From positions 62,001 through 126,000 of the forward strand of contig JAXHMA010000008.1 in assembly GCA_034521835.1 (NCBI GenBank): a DNA stretch of 64,000 bases, given 5' to 3'. The translations under genes were made by a program, and so were the position numbers. How positions within the stretch are numbered: the first letter of the stretch is position 1; the number at the start of each line of letters is the position of its first letter. The notes under the pieces are model-generated. The model did not search any database, was not told the DNA's origin, and was given only the letters and a program-made list of their open reading frames with translations. Source of the stretch: JAMQKA01 sp034521835. Lineage in GTDB: Bacteria; Bacteroidota; Rhodothermia; Balneolales; Balneolaceae. Positions 1 to 9,969 of this stretch are shown here, piece by piece.

Positions 1-759
1 AGGCGGAAGCCATAACCACCCGACCCAACGGCTCGGCCACTCCAGAAAGCTATGGAGTCCCTTCACAGCAATTTCAGTTCGACAGCGGAGGCCGCACGCT
101 TCATGCATCCTTGGTGCGTGCAGTGAAAGATGCGGACAACACAACTCCGGCTGTGCTGCTCTTTCATGGTCGGCGCGAAAACGCTTTCCCGCTGGGCTGA
201 AGCGCAAGCCATGCTCTACAACCAGGGTATTACATCTATGGTGTTCGACTATTCCGGGTTTGGAAACAGCTCCGGGGAAGCGACGATCGAAAACCTGCAT
301 AATGATGGCATCGCAGCGTGGCGCTATTTTATTGAAGAAGTAGCCAGCGCATCTCAACCCAGGGTAGTATTAGGTCATTCCCTGGGCACGGGCATTTTGA
401 TGAGTGGTATCAACCAGCTGGAACCAGCCCCGGACCTGGTGGTGTTAAGCGCTCCGTGGTCAACGGCGCGATCAGCGGTCATTCATCTCGGGATGGCCCC
501 GGGAAGAGTATCTGATTACCTGCTGCCCGATGTATGGAACAATGTAACCTCCGCAAGTGAAGTTGAGATCCACCTGCTTGTTGTGCATGGCTCCGAAGAT
601 CGCATCGTGCCTTCTTGGATGGGGCGGGAAGTGGCTAACAGTGCTGTCAACGGACGCTTTGTTGAACTTCAGGGGATTGGGCATCGTCAGATTGCACGCC
701 AGCCCACTCCCGAATTATGGGAGCCTGTTCTTGAGGCGATAAATGAAATTCAAAAATAA
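1..759 (+). CDS. Alpha/beta hydrolase (5' end outside window, frameshifted)
   Basis: Serine hydrolase of the alpha/beta fold, substrate unknown. The frame is open from base 3 (residues AEAITTRPNG...) into the VLLFHG strand typical of the fold core, then breaks near 185-195 where one C too many in CTTTCCCGC moves the frame. From there it runs to the stop at 759. The nucleophile elbow GHSLGTG is near 377-397. The acid is in VVHGSEDRIVP and the catalytic histidine in GIGHRQIA near the end. The FDYSGFGNSSG segment resembles cytosolic or membrane-anchored BEM46/YqkD-like hydrolases. The start lies upstream of the window. An ATG at 130 opens the downstream frame but is not a believable start, because the core strand precedes it in the other frame. 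Family call is solid; the precise function is open. Confidence 0.75.
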
Positions 760-886
760 ACCTTCTCTTTGGGGAAGAATGATTTTAGCGTTCAGAAATG
801 ACAAATCCACGGTGTACAATATTAAGATAAAATTATGTACATTGTATATAGATAGTACGTGATAACACTCCTCAGACATCATTACT

Positions 887-1513
887 ATGAGCACAAAACG
901 CAATTCCATATCACCGCGAAGAGCAAAAATCATTGATGTTTTAGAAGAGGCGGGGGAAGCCCTGCAGATACAAGAAATTGTTGAACGTACAGGGCTGGAC
1001 TACAACAACGCCCGAAGTGCACTCAGTGAAATGACCAAAATGGACCTGCTTGTCCGTGTCAACCGCGGCGTGTATGATCTGCCCGAGCGCGTGGAAATGG
1101 AGGATATGGAATCGCCGGATCATCCTCTCCAAAAAATTCTGCTCAACCAGCAGATCCTGAAGGTGCTATTGAATATTGTGATTACGAACAAATCGCTGAT
1201 GGAGGCCCTGCTGCTCGGACAACAAGAGATCATCAGTACAATTCGGAAAATTAGCCCTGAAAATGAAGAGGGAGAAGAAGCAATAAACGATCTGGAAGAA
1301 ATTTTTGCCAAGCGCATTGAATGGCATTTCGATATTGCCGCCGAACAGGTAGTGGAGCAATATACAAAGTTGCCGGAAGAGGTATTGGATGTACTGGTCG
1401 CGCCCCTCACCCGCGACAAAGACCTGGAGGGCAGCCTGCTTAATAAGCTCCAGAAAAATATAATGCTCAAAATGAAAATCAGCCCGAATCCCAGGAATCC
1501 GGCGATTAACTAA
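887..1513 (+). CDS. Winged-helix DNA-binding regulator, 208 aa
   Basis: Probable transcription regulator. Residues about 10-70 form a winged-helix pattern: a helix with RRAKIIDVLEEAG, a HTH with IQEIVERTGLDYNNARSALSEM, and a wing with LVRVNRGVYDLP. The layout resembles MarR/IclR-type or AbiEi N-terminal domains. Residues 75-200 are acidic and helical, without a motif I recognise; a dimerisation or sensor role is likely. The ATG at 887 follows a 127-base intergenic region. The gene stands alone, with no partner that would reveal its regulon. The frame is intact. Confidence 0.6.
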   Translation: MSTKRNSISPRRAKIIDVLEEAGEALQIQEIVERTGLDYNNARSALSEMTKMDLLVRVNRGVYDLPERVEMEDMESPDHPLQKILLNQQILKVLLNIVITNKSLMEALLLGQQEIISTIRKISPENEEGEEAINDLEEIFAKRIEWHFDIAAEQVVEQYTKLPEEVLDVLVAPLTRDKDLEGSLLNKLQKNIMLKMKISPNPRNPAIN

Positions 1514-1968
1514 AAAGCCTTTCACAAACTCTTTCCTGGAAACGAAGTACCCCCTCCTTTCCCTCAAATTTTTGTGATACCTCCCTCCATATGTTACCGA
1601 TAAATCTGCGATATGTGAGGGTTTCAGATTATCACTTCCTTTCCCTGACTCAATAAATCGTATGATTTTAGTTAATGTTACTAACGTTACCTGCTAGTTT
1701 TTCACTGTAGTCAAGCTGCTTTCTCATTGTTGTAAAACCAAGTTTAAATGGAATAGAGTGGTTTTGACAATTAAATAATGTCACCCACTTGTTATTATTG
1801 AGTGTAAAATATATGTTGGACAAGGTGGTGGATCTTTCTGAAAAATCAGAAGTGGAGTTCGACAATCCTGCAAATAAAATTCAATATAAGCAGCATGGCA
1901 GGGTCATCTAAAACATCACATGAGAACACTCATTTAAATGAAACCAATAATGTTACAGGAGATGAAAT
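1514..1968. other. Intergenic region, 455 bp, no gene recognised
   Basis: AT-rich stretch between the winged-helix regulator and the AhpD-like gene. The short minus-strand ORF inside (1668-1865) has no recognisable features and no clear ribosome binding site. The last 60 bases presumably hold the promoter and leader of the AhpD-like gene (AGGAG at about 1957-1961). Confidence 0.4.
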
Positions 1969-2514
1969 ATGGCATACATCGATATTGAAGAAGGGCTTCC
2001 CGGTATCATGGGGCTACTGGAATTTCGGCAGGATACTGCCAAGCCAATTCGGAAACTAACGCAGGTTCTTCTGCGAGGCCCCTCACCACTAAATGAGGGA
2101 GAGCGTGAGTTGATCGCAGCGCTGGGTTCTCATCGCAATAATTGCACATTCTGCAGTTCTGCGCACACCGCTACCGCTGACCTTTTGATTGCGATCTCTG
2201 AGATTACCGCCGCCGTAAAAAGGATATTGACGGCGCGCCAATCAGCGAAAAAATGAAGGCGTTATTGAAGATCGGCGGCCAAAGTGCAGGAGAGTGGACT
2301 GAATGTCAAAGAAGAGCATGTGCAAACTGCCAAACAGAAAGGGGCCACCGACGAGGAGATCCACGACACCGTGCTTATCGCGGCCTTGTTTTGTATGTAC
2401 AATCGCTATGTGGATGGTCTGAATAGCTGGACGCCCAAAAATCCGAAGTTTTGCAAAAAATTAGCCCGTCGAGATAGGTCCCAAAGGCTATCTGAGGCCT
2501 CCGAACGGCTATGA
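1969..2514 (+). CDS. AhpD-like peroxidase-related protein (frameshifted)
   Basis: Member of the carboxymuconolactone decarboxylase/AhpD family, small all-helical proteins that often act as thiol peroxidases. The hallmark CTFCSSAH (CxxC followed by His) lies near 2142-2165. The frame is broken at least twice. The first piece ends at 2256. A short middle stretch reading DIDGAPISEKMKALLKIGG is in a second frame (about 2222-2278). The rest, QESGLNVKEEHVQTAKQKG to the stop at 2514, is in a third frame. Joined, the protein is about 180 aa, the usual size of the peroxidase-related group. A ribosome site AGGAG precedes the ATG at 1969. The two catalytic cysteines are in the intact first piece, but the C-terminal helices needed for the fold are out of frame as sequenced. 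Confidence 0.7.
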
Positions 2515-2744
2515 AGGGAATAAATACTTCAAATCAGAGGATGAATAAAAGATATTACTCCCGAACATTGGTTTTGCTATGCATGTGTAAATAGTGGCAG
2601 GCAGACTCAATTACTTAATGAGATGCTTCAATAAATTTGTTACTTGAGCCATAAAATTGAAGCACCAAGTTCGATGAGGTCTGAACCCCGATCTATTCGG
2701 AGCTCAGGCTTTTAAATAGAAAAAAAGAAACATCTTCACTACTC

Positions 2745-3898
2745 CTATTTTAGTACCGGGCTTTGAGGTATCAATGCCTGGAGAAGCCCGTCTCTCCATC
2801 GGTTCGCGTCTCGGTCATAAATTCCAAAACCAGCTCCAAACTCCCAGTAGCTCCAGCTGAAGCCGCGTTTCTCCGCCGCAGATCTTACATATTCAGTCCA
2901 AGTTTCACGAGAATCCTGTGGCGCGGCCTCATATGCTCCAAATTCTCCAAGATAAATCGGCCGCTTGTGGTCTTCGCCCCATGCCTGAACAAAATCGAAA
3001 TCTTCATCAACCGCTCTTTTTTGCTCATCGGTTGCTCTCCACGTGGTGCCCAGCCAGTTGTCAGCCTCATCGCCAGCCCAGCTTGCTCCCTGGTGGGTAA
3101 ACTGGAACGGGTTGTAGTAATGGACTGTCACAATAATATTTTGATCATCTTCTGGTATTGAAAGATCCCTTAACCCATCAATGCCGCCCCAGGGTGAAGT
3201 TCCCACAATGAGCGTTCTGTAGGGATTGGATTCCCGTATTACATCGATGGCATCCCTCAAAAGTGGTTCCAGGGCGTGGACGAAAGTTCGCCGTGGGGTT
3301 CGTTGAGTATTTCGAACAGCAGGTTGTTGGAGGCGTCATGATAGTGCTTAGCAATCTGCTTCCAAATAACGAGAAACCGTTTTCTGTGCTCCTTCGGATT
3401 TTCCATCAGTGCGTTGTAATGATGAATGTTGAGCACTACCATAAGGTCGCGCTCAAGCGCCCAGCCAATTACCTCGTCAACCCGATCAAAAAAGCTGCCA
3501 TTGATAGTGTAGGGTTCTTTTTGGCCAGCGTGAGCATTCCAGCGCACCGGAACCCGAACAGCATCAAAACCGGCATCTTTGATCAGCTGGATAAACTCTT
3601 CTTGGATGACCATGCCCCACTCTCCTTCGGCAGGAGCCTCTAGCGTATTGCCAAGATTTATACCTCTGCCCAATCTTTGATTTTGCTCAAATGGATCGAC
3701 TGGTTGTTCAGGCTTCGACTGAACGGGGCTTATGTCTTGACTATGATCAACGTCCTGGCTGTGGGTGCAGGTGGGAAGAAGCATAAAAGATGCTAACAAG
3801 ATACAATAACACTGAATGTGGTGGCTGGCTGATCGAGAAATTTGCATACGAATTGTATCAGTGGCTAAATTTGGCAGATCAAGATTTTGTACTCGCAA
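2745..3898 (-). CDS. GH5-family endoglucanase-like lipoprotein (frameshifted)
   Basis: Secreted glycoside hydrolase of family 5 (cellulase type), expected to cleave beta-1,4 or related glucan links. The N-terminus has a hydrophobic export segment ending in a cysteine (LLPTC), so it is probably a lipoprotein; translation may start at the inner Met of MQISRSA rather than at 3898. Family marks follow in order: GINLGNTLEA, VRVPVRW, NIHHYN, the acid/base glutamate in FEILNEPHG, and the nucleophile glutamate in PIYLGEFGAY. The frame breaks near 3258-3262 between STPWN and LLRDAIDVIRESNP; one base restores it. Joined length is about 384 aa, normal for GH5. The gene is single, with a free 3' end. Confidence 0.85.
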
Positions 3899-4083
3899 AT
3901 AGAAAGTCTGTTCTTATTTTCACCTATATCATACGAATAGGGAACTAAAAAAAAGAGGATATTGCCAAAAAGATAGTAGAATCTTATCCCCCAAAATTGG
4001 TCTAAACTGCTTGCGAAGCTCAATTTTATCTATTAGCGAATTTCTCAAAACCATTTATTCACTTTTCAATATATCTTTATTAC

Positions 4084-4100
4084 TTTAGACTCGTTCTAAA
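4084..4100. promoter_or_regulatory. Operator-like inverted repeat TTTAGA-N5-TCTAAA
   Basis: The 17-base palindrome TTTAGACTCGTTCTAAA lies 22 bases before the start of the small cytochrome gene. The same arms and spacing occur at 8220-8236, upstream of the iron-type ABC transporter. Seen directly; its role as a metal-regulator site is inference. Confidence 0.45.
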
Positions 4101-4122
4101 CAAGAATCTCAAGACCCATCAC

Positions 4123-4638
4123 ATGCAGTCATACAGTTCCATACTTTTAGCACTTGTAATTACTTTACTGGCCGGATCCCTGTTTGTTTTCGGATGCAGC
4201 CAAGAATCACAGCCCCAAGAGGAACGTCAGCAGTTTGCCAAGGTCAGCCAGGGACAAACGCCCGAACTTGCAGAATATATGCAGCATATCCGGCGCTATA
4301 CGCATAAACTCAGCTTGTCTATTAAGGAGCGTAATGGAGACTTGGCGGATTTCTACATGCATGAGCTTCAGGCCTCAGCTCTAGCGGTTAAAGAGGATGT
4401 TCCCGGTTATGAGGGGTATGACATCGCTTATTTTATGACCCAGTTTATGGATCCAAATGTAGACAGCTTGCGCACTTCTCTTAACGAGCGGAACTGGAAC
4501 ACAATCGAGCAGGATCTTTAGACGCCTCCATTAACTCCTGCAATACCTGCACAATGCTACGGGTCACGGCTTTATTCAGGTAACGAAAGGCATACGGATA
4601 AAAACCCGTACAACCAGGTTTTTACCCCGAGACAGTAA
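4123..4638 (+). CDS. Small c-type cytochrome-like lipoprotein (frameshifted)
   Basis: The first 132 codons are open: a signal segment ending in a lipobox (LFVFGC), then a helical charged domain. The frame then stops at 4521. Adding one T in CTTTAG and one C in TGCACA gives LLDASINSCNTCHNATGHGF, a classical CxxCH heme-attachment motif at about 4539-4552. A third shift leads to NPYNQVFTPRQ and a stop at 4638. The restored protein is about 171 aa. CNTCH-x-x-TGHGF followed by NP(Y/F)NQ and an FxP end is a pattern I know from short periplasmic cytochrome-like proteins of this group. It is expected to bind one heme c at the outer face of the inner membrane or at the outer membrane. A possible metal-responsive operator precedes it. 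Confidence 0.6.
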
Positions 4639-4996
4639 GACCGTGTTTATTTTTTAGCAGCATCCGTAAAGGCGAAAGAGACCGTTGGTGGGGGAGGTAA
4701 AGTTCATCTGTCTAAGTTTTTCATAGACACGATATGATTTCCATGGATTCCAAATCCTTTGATGCAATAGTCTGGAAGAATTTATATTAGCATGAATATA
4801 TCCTCATACCATCTTTATAGATACTGGCAGTCTCGGTCCGTGAATATTTTTGGCTGTTCTCGAAAACCTGGAAAAAGGAATGCGTGAACCAGATCCATCA
4901 AATCTACAGGTAATTCTTTAAAAAAGTTTTGGGAGAGTAGGATATACAGATCTTGCTATTAGCGCATAAATGGTTTCTTGGTAAGGGCAGGGAAGT
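4639..4996. other. Intergenic region, about 360 bp
   Basis: Between convergent genes (cytochrome on plus, GlsB-type on minus). No ORF with recognisable features and no strong terminator hairpin were seen. Confidence 0.35.
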
Positions 4997-5278
4997 CTAA
5001 TTCCTTGTTATTGCCCGGTTCAAAAGCCCTACTCCAACACTGAAGAGCGCCGATCCAAGAATTGACCAAATGATAGGAAAGGTTTCCCCGCTGATGGATA
5101 CCGGCAGAATATAAGTCAGGCCAAGTTCGGCCGCCATCCATTTGCCGATCAGTGCACCAATAAATCCAACCGCTGCCGATACAAGGCATCCTCCCATTGA
5201 ATAACCGGCAATACTCTGTCCAATGCTTCCACAAATAGCTGCAATCAAGAGAAGAAGTAAAAAAGCAGTTAAGCTCAT
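4997..5278 (-). CDS. GlsB/YeaQ/YmgE-family membrane protein, 93 aa
   Basis: Small inner-membrane protein of the transglycosylase-associated (YeaQ/YmgE/GlsB) family, often induced by general stress. Three hydrophobic segments are visible: residues 3-22, 26-48 (GGCLVSAAVGFIGALIGKW, the glycine-rich family core) and 65-86. The length matches the family (80-95 aa). The ATG at 5278 gives a clean membrane start. The gene is monocistronic. The function of the family is not well defined. Confidence 0.8.
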   Translation of the reverse strand: MSLTAFLLLLLIAAICGSIGQSIAGYSMGGCLVSAAVGFIGALIGKWMAAELGLTYILPVSISGETFPIIWSILGSALFSVGVGLLNRAITRN

Positions 5279-5474
5279 GAAGTTGTGATTAAATAATCTG
5301 GTGGCTATTGAATACTAACTAGTTCACAAATAGTATTTAATAAATTACAAATCACAAAACTAAAATATCAGGGCTGAAATTTAGATGGGTCATATTTGGC
5401 ACTGAAAAGACTGCATTTTAGATTAGGAATCTCTGGCTAAGTTCTTAATAGCCAGAATAAGCACTTACGTTTGC

Positions 5475-8106
5475 TCACTCTTTCCCTTTTGAGAGTGATA
5501 TCTCCTCCTGCAGCACCACGGCTGACTCTAAGGGCTTGATGACCACCTCTTCATCGGGATTAAAAAGCATTCGATTATCGGTGTGTACCAGGTAGCGCTC
5601 ATCGTTTAGCAATACATGATAGGTGATATCATGGCCTTTGAATTCCCGCCCGATAATAATGCCGACCCCACTGTCCTTATTCGCGCAGTTGGGTTTTTCA
5701 AGCGTAAGGTGCTCCGGTCGGATAGAACAAAGCACACGTCCGGCTGCGGAACAATTCAGCCGAATTTTGCCCAATTCGGTCATTACTTCTTCATCGCCGT
5801 TTGCATCTACATGGAACAGGTTGGTACGGCCGAGGAATTGGGCCACAAATTTTGTTTTAGGCTGGTAGTAAACCTTCTCAGGCGTGCCGATCTGCTCTAT
5901 ATGGCCGTCATTCATCACGGCAATCCTGTCTGCAAAAGAGAGCGCTTCTTCTTGGTCATGCGTTACCAGCAGGGCACTCATACCCGCTTTTTTCAGGATA
6001 CTTCGCACCTCTTTGCGGGTAGATTCCCGGAGAATGGCATCCAGGTTGGAAAACGGCTCATCCAGCAGTACCAGTTTTGGCTTAGGAGCGATGGCACGCG
6101 CCAAGGCTACCCTTTGTTGCTGACCGCCGGAAAGCTCGCTTGGATTCCGATCCTTGTAATCGCCCATCCCGGTACGGCAAAGTACCTCCTCTGCGTAAAC
6201 ATGACGTTTATGTTTCGGGGTGTTGGTCAGCCCAAACGCCACATTTTCAATTACAGAAAGATGAGGAAACAGAGCATAGTCCTGAAATACAAATCCAATG
6301 CCTCTATCCTGGGGTGCTACGTGGTGCTCGTGCGACTCCAAAAGGCGTCCTTCTGACGTAGACCTCTCCCTTGTCGGCCCGTTCAAAACCCGAAATAAGA
6401 CGTAGGCAGGTAGTTTTGCCGCATCCGCTGGGGCCCAGCAGGGCAAATATTTCATTCTCCTTTACATCAAATGACAATGAATCAACAACGGGCCCAGAGT
6501 CATCAAAAGCCTTTGATAGATTTTTTATCTGTACAGCTGAACGATGCTTGTTCCATTCACGCGAAAAAAGTAATCCAACGAAGAGTGTCGAAAAGATTAA
6601 AATTGCAAATGAAAACGGTGCAGCCTCAGCAAACATCGCTTCCCCGGTATAGGACCATACATTTAACGCAAGAGTATTGAATCCTATTGGGGAAAGTAAG
6701 AAAGTAATAGATAACTCTTTCATGGCGGATAAAAAAACCAATGATGCCGACGCAATAATTCCACCCTTCAGCAACGGCAAGGTTACTTTTATAAATGATT
6801 TAAAGGATGAATACCCGAGTGACTTTGCCGCATCTTCCAGCTGGGGCGGAGCCTGGTATAATGAGCTTCTGATGGGACCAATGCCCTCGGCCAAAAAGTG
6901 AAGCGAATACGCGATAATGAGCAGTAATAGTGTTTGGTATAAAAATGGAGATACATATAGGGAGAAGAAAACAAAAGCCAGAGCAAAGGCCAACGGTGGC
7001 GTAGCATATCCCAGATAGGCTACCCGCTCCAGGATGTTCGTAAATTTGCCCTTAAAGCGCACGCCCATATAGGCGATGGGTAGTGCCATCAGGGTGGTTA
7101 GCAGGGCAGCTGGAGCCGATGCAATGACCGAATTCCAAAAAGAGGAGAGCAGGTCTCCGTAGAGCTGCGACAGCGCAGCCTCATTAAGCCAAAATCCGAT
7201 CGAAGATAGTGGCAGGAATATGGCTCCGACCATGTAGAGGCCCACGAACGTATAGGCAGAAATTTTCCAGGTTCCGAGCTCCAGATATTTTCGTTCGCGG
7301 CTGGCCCCTCTACCTAACCGGTAGAAGATCGCCTTTTTAAGTAATCGATATTCAAGTACCAGTGCGGCGGTAGTCAGGGCCAGCAGCATCAAAGCCAGCC
7401 AGGCCGCATAAATGCGATCGTAGGCCGCCACATACTGTAGATAAAGCGCATAGCTGAAGGTTTCGAATCGCATCAGTGAAACAGTTCCGAAGTCGCCGAA
7501 AACGTGCAGGCTTACCAGCAGAAATCCCGCAAGAAAAGCTGGTTTAAGTTGTGGAATAATGACTTTAAGAAATGTTGATTTTGCATCGTTTCCCAGAGAA
7601 CGAGAGGCTTCCTCAATGGAAGGATCCATCCCCAGCAACGCCGTTCTTAAATTCAGGTAGAGATAAGGAAACGTACAGATGCTTAATACCAAAAGAGACC
7701 CAAAGAAGCCACTTGGTCTTGCTACCAGGATTCCAAACCATTCATAGAGCGTGCCGTTGTAGCCGCCAAGGCCCATAAAAGCATAAGCCATCACGTAGCC
7801 GGGCATCGCCAAAGGCACAACCCCAAGCAGCGTTATAAATTTACGGGCTGCTATGTTGCAGCGCGCCGACAAATAGGCCAGGGGCAGGGCTAGCAGGGTA
7901 TCTACGACCAACACGCTGGCAGTTAACAGTAGCGTGTTGCCCAGCAGTCTAAGATTGCGCACACGCAAAACTACCTCGTAAAGCGTTTCCGTGGAGGCGC
8001 CGAATGCTCTTATCAGCAGGTAGAAGAGTGGCAGAAGTACACCTATGGCAATCAACAGAACAGGCACCAGCAGGTACCACGGCGGCAACTTTTTATATGT
8101 GTTCAA
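5475..8106 (-). CDS. Iron(III)-type ABC transporter, permease fused to ATPase (frameshifted)
   Basis: A single reading frame from 8106 runs through a two-lobed permease and straight into an ATPase domain. The permease (residues 1 to about 520) resembles FbpB/SfuB: about 12 membrane segments and two EAA-type loops, SRSLGNDAKSTFLKVIIP and AKSLGYSSFKSFIKVTLP. Then VQIKNLSKAFD starts the ATPase with Walker A GPSGCGKTT. Near 6355 one base shifts the frame. The rest has the Q-loop VFQDYALFPHLS, signature LSGGQQQR, Walker B LVLLDEP, the H-loop in VTHDQEEA and a C-terminal TOBE-like domain. Total is about 877 aa. In most bacteria the two are separate genes (FbpB and FbpC). No start codon or stop is visible at the join, so the fusion looks real, though an indel at the join cannot be excluded. 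No binding-protein gene is adjacent. The palindrome at 8220-8236 may control it. Confidence 0.8.
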
Positions 8107-8219
8107 TCCCTGGATAGGCAGCCTGCGTTCTTTTTATACATTCCTTCTTGTGCCAACAGTTTGGAGGCCATCAAGCTCGATTTGATTGGTAGATTTATCT
8201 TTGGTGGAGTAGTGAGAAA

Positions 8220-8236
8220 TTTAGACTAAATCTAAA
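8220..8236. promoter_or_regulatory. Operator-like inverted repeat TTTAGA-N5-TCTAAA
   Basis: The 17-base palindrome TTTAGACTAAATCTAAA lies about 114 bases before the iron-type ABC transporter (minus strand), in the 347-base gap shared with the SPOR gene. It has identical arms and spacing to the site at 4084-4100. DtxR/MntR-type metal regulators bind palindromes rich in TTAG/CTAA, so an iron or manganese operator is a fair guess. Confidence 0.45.
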
Positions 8237-8453
8237 TAGATAGGTGTTCCGAAGCAACTATAATACCTTTTCTCAAAGGTTGCCAAGTATGCGACTATTC
8301 AGAGGAATAATAGTATACTTTTATGAGTATATTTTGCTTTCATATCTTTTAAAATTAGTTTAATAGAGTTAATGGATATTTTTTAGTTTGAATCGTGTTA
8401 TTTTAAAGTGGACCAAGAGTCCCAATGAATTTGCAAATTAATTTCTTTCTATT

Positions 8454-8981
8454 ATGAAAAATATTGTAGTCTATTTGTTAACTGCTACCGTTATTATTTT
8501 TACAGCAACAGCCTGTGGACCCAGCCAAGAGGAGCAAGAACGACGTGAAAAGGCAAGGCAGGACTCTTTAGAGCAGGTTCGCCAGCAACAGATGGAGCAG
8601 CAGCGTATGGATAGTATAGCCGCGGCCAAGAAGCAGGCACGGGCCGATAGCATTGCGGCAGCTAAAAAAGCAGAGGAAGAAAAGGCCTCTATAAAATTTG
8701 ATCCGAACGGGTCGATTGCCGTACAGGTTGAAGCTTGGAGATCTCGTGCAAAGGCGCAGGCCCAGGTTTCCAAATGGCAGGAACGCGGTTTTACCGACGC
8801 CTATGTCGTGAAGCATGGAAATGCAGACACCGGAAACATCTGGTTTCGCGTGCGTCTGGGACGTGTAGCCTCGATGGATATGGCCGAAAAGCTGGGCAAG
8901 CAGCTTCAAAATGAGTATGACGAACCATATTGGGTAGGCGAGGTTCAGGGCGAAGGAGAAACACCTTCCCAAACAGATTAA
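8454..8981 (+). CDS. SPOR-domain lipoprotein, 175 aa
   Basis: Envelope lipoprotein expected to bind denuded peptidoglycan at division or remodelling sites. It has a signal peptide with lipobox ATACG (residues 17-21). A long charged helix (about 24-80) is rich in Q, E, R, K and A, with the repeat DSIAAAKK. A C-terminal SPOR fold starts at IAVQVEAWRSRAKAQAQ and ends at YWVGEVQ, with the WFRVRLGRVASMDMAEKL core. It is followed by a strong terminator, so it is monocistronic. The frame is intact. Confidence 0.85.
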   Translation: MKNIVVYLLTATVIIFTATACGPSQEEQERREKARQDSLEQVRQQQMEQQRMDSIAAAKKQARADSIAAAKKAEEEKASIKFDPNGSIAVQVEAWRSRAKAQAQVSKWQERGFTDAYVVKHGNADTGNIWFRVRLGRVASMDMAEKLGKQLQNEYDEPYWVGEVQGEGETPSQTD

Positions 8982-9008
8982 GTAGGCCTAATAAGAAACG
9001 TTAAAACT

Positions 9009-9039
9009 AAGCACCGGGGTATTATCTCGGTGCTTTTTT
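9009..9039 (+). terminator. Rho-independent terminator
   Basis: Stem AAGCACCG / CGGTGCTT with an 11-base loop and a run of T, 27 bases after the SPOR gene stop. Confidence 0.85.
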
Positions 9040-9764
9040 GTTTTTAACATTTCGGATTATTAATCATAGAATATTTACACGCTTTTGTTGATCGAAGCAG
9101 TTTGCGGTCAACGTCCAAAGTAGCAGCCGCAGGCTATTCGCAAGATCAAACGTATTGAACCGGGCAAAGTTCATTTTTTAGCAGAGTACATCCACTGTTT
9201 TCCTGGCTGCAGCTTTCTTAATCTATTCAAAGAGTCTTAAATATTCACCTGTACTCGTATGGCTTTGATCACGCCCGTGGAATGTCGCTCTGACTATTTT
9301 TTATTACGTGCTTTTATAAAGCAGGTGCACAAGCTGTCAATTTGAGCTATGACATTGAATACAGAACCGGATCTTTTAAATCGTTCGTAAGGCGAACAAC
9401 ATTTAATACTCCGCCAATATCTTGGACTTTGATTCTGCTGACGCTTTCAAAAACGAATTTCCCTGTATGGAAAGCAGATCAGTTTTAATTTAAAGCTAGA
9501 AAATGAACTCCTAAAAATTCTCTACTTAGTTGAGTGGATATTGAAATGAGAACCACGTCAACAGATTGAATGGCAACTCAAGCAAAGCAATTCAATTTTT
9601 GGTTAGAATTTCTCAACCATTTGCGCCTCAACCGATTAGAAAAACACAGGTATTTAAAACATTTAACATCTTAGGGTAATTAGGGAATAAAAACATTTGG
9701 TTTACTAGCTGTTTATTTATTAATTTATCGTGCGCTCAAGTAGCGTCTCTCTTGATGAATAGTC
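9040..9764. other. Long non-coding stretch, no gene recognised
   Basis: About 725 bases without a credible protein gene on either strand, lying between two strong plus-strand terminators. A transcript that ends at the 9765-9804 terminator must start in here, so this is a candidate small-RNA locus. I do not recognise a known RNA family. Confidence 0.3.
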
Positions 9765-9804
9765 AGGACCTCATACCTGATACGTATGAGGTCCTATTTT
9801 TATT
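9765..9804 (+). terminator. Strong orphan terminator, perfect 12-bp stem
   Basis: AGGACCTCATAC and GTATGAGGTCCT form a perfect 12-bp stem with a 7-base loop, followed by ATTTTTATT. No protein gene lies upstream on this strand for over 700 bases. The reverse complement lacks a good T tract, so it most likely serves the plus strand. Confidence 0.65.
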
Positions 9805-9865
9805 GAACCCTTCTCCTCTATCTATCGTATAAACACTGCTTCCCGGGGAAGAACTATAGTCTGTA

Positions 9866-9883
9866 AAGGTGCTCCTGCACCTT
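9866..9883. other. Short perfect hairpin upstream of the STAS gene
   Basis: AAGGTGC-TCCT-GCACCTT, a 7-bp stem with a 4-base loop, about 87 bases before the STAS start. It could be a leader structure or an operator; no U tract follows. Confidence 0.35.
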
Positions 9884-9969
9884 AAATAGGCACGATGGAT
9901 AATCTCAAAATTTTTTATGTTAATGCGTGAACTTTCAACAGGCGTCCAATTAACTTTATCAGCGACATA

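Noticed and set aside
1668..1865. 65-codon minus-strand ORF
   Set aside because: No recognisable motif, AT-rich, no ribosome site and no continuity in other frames.
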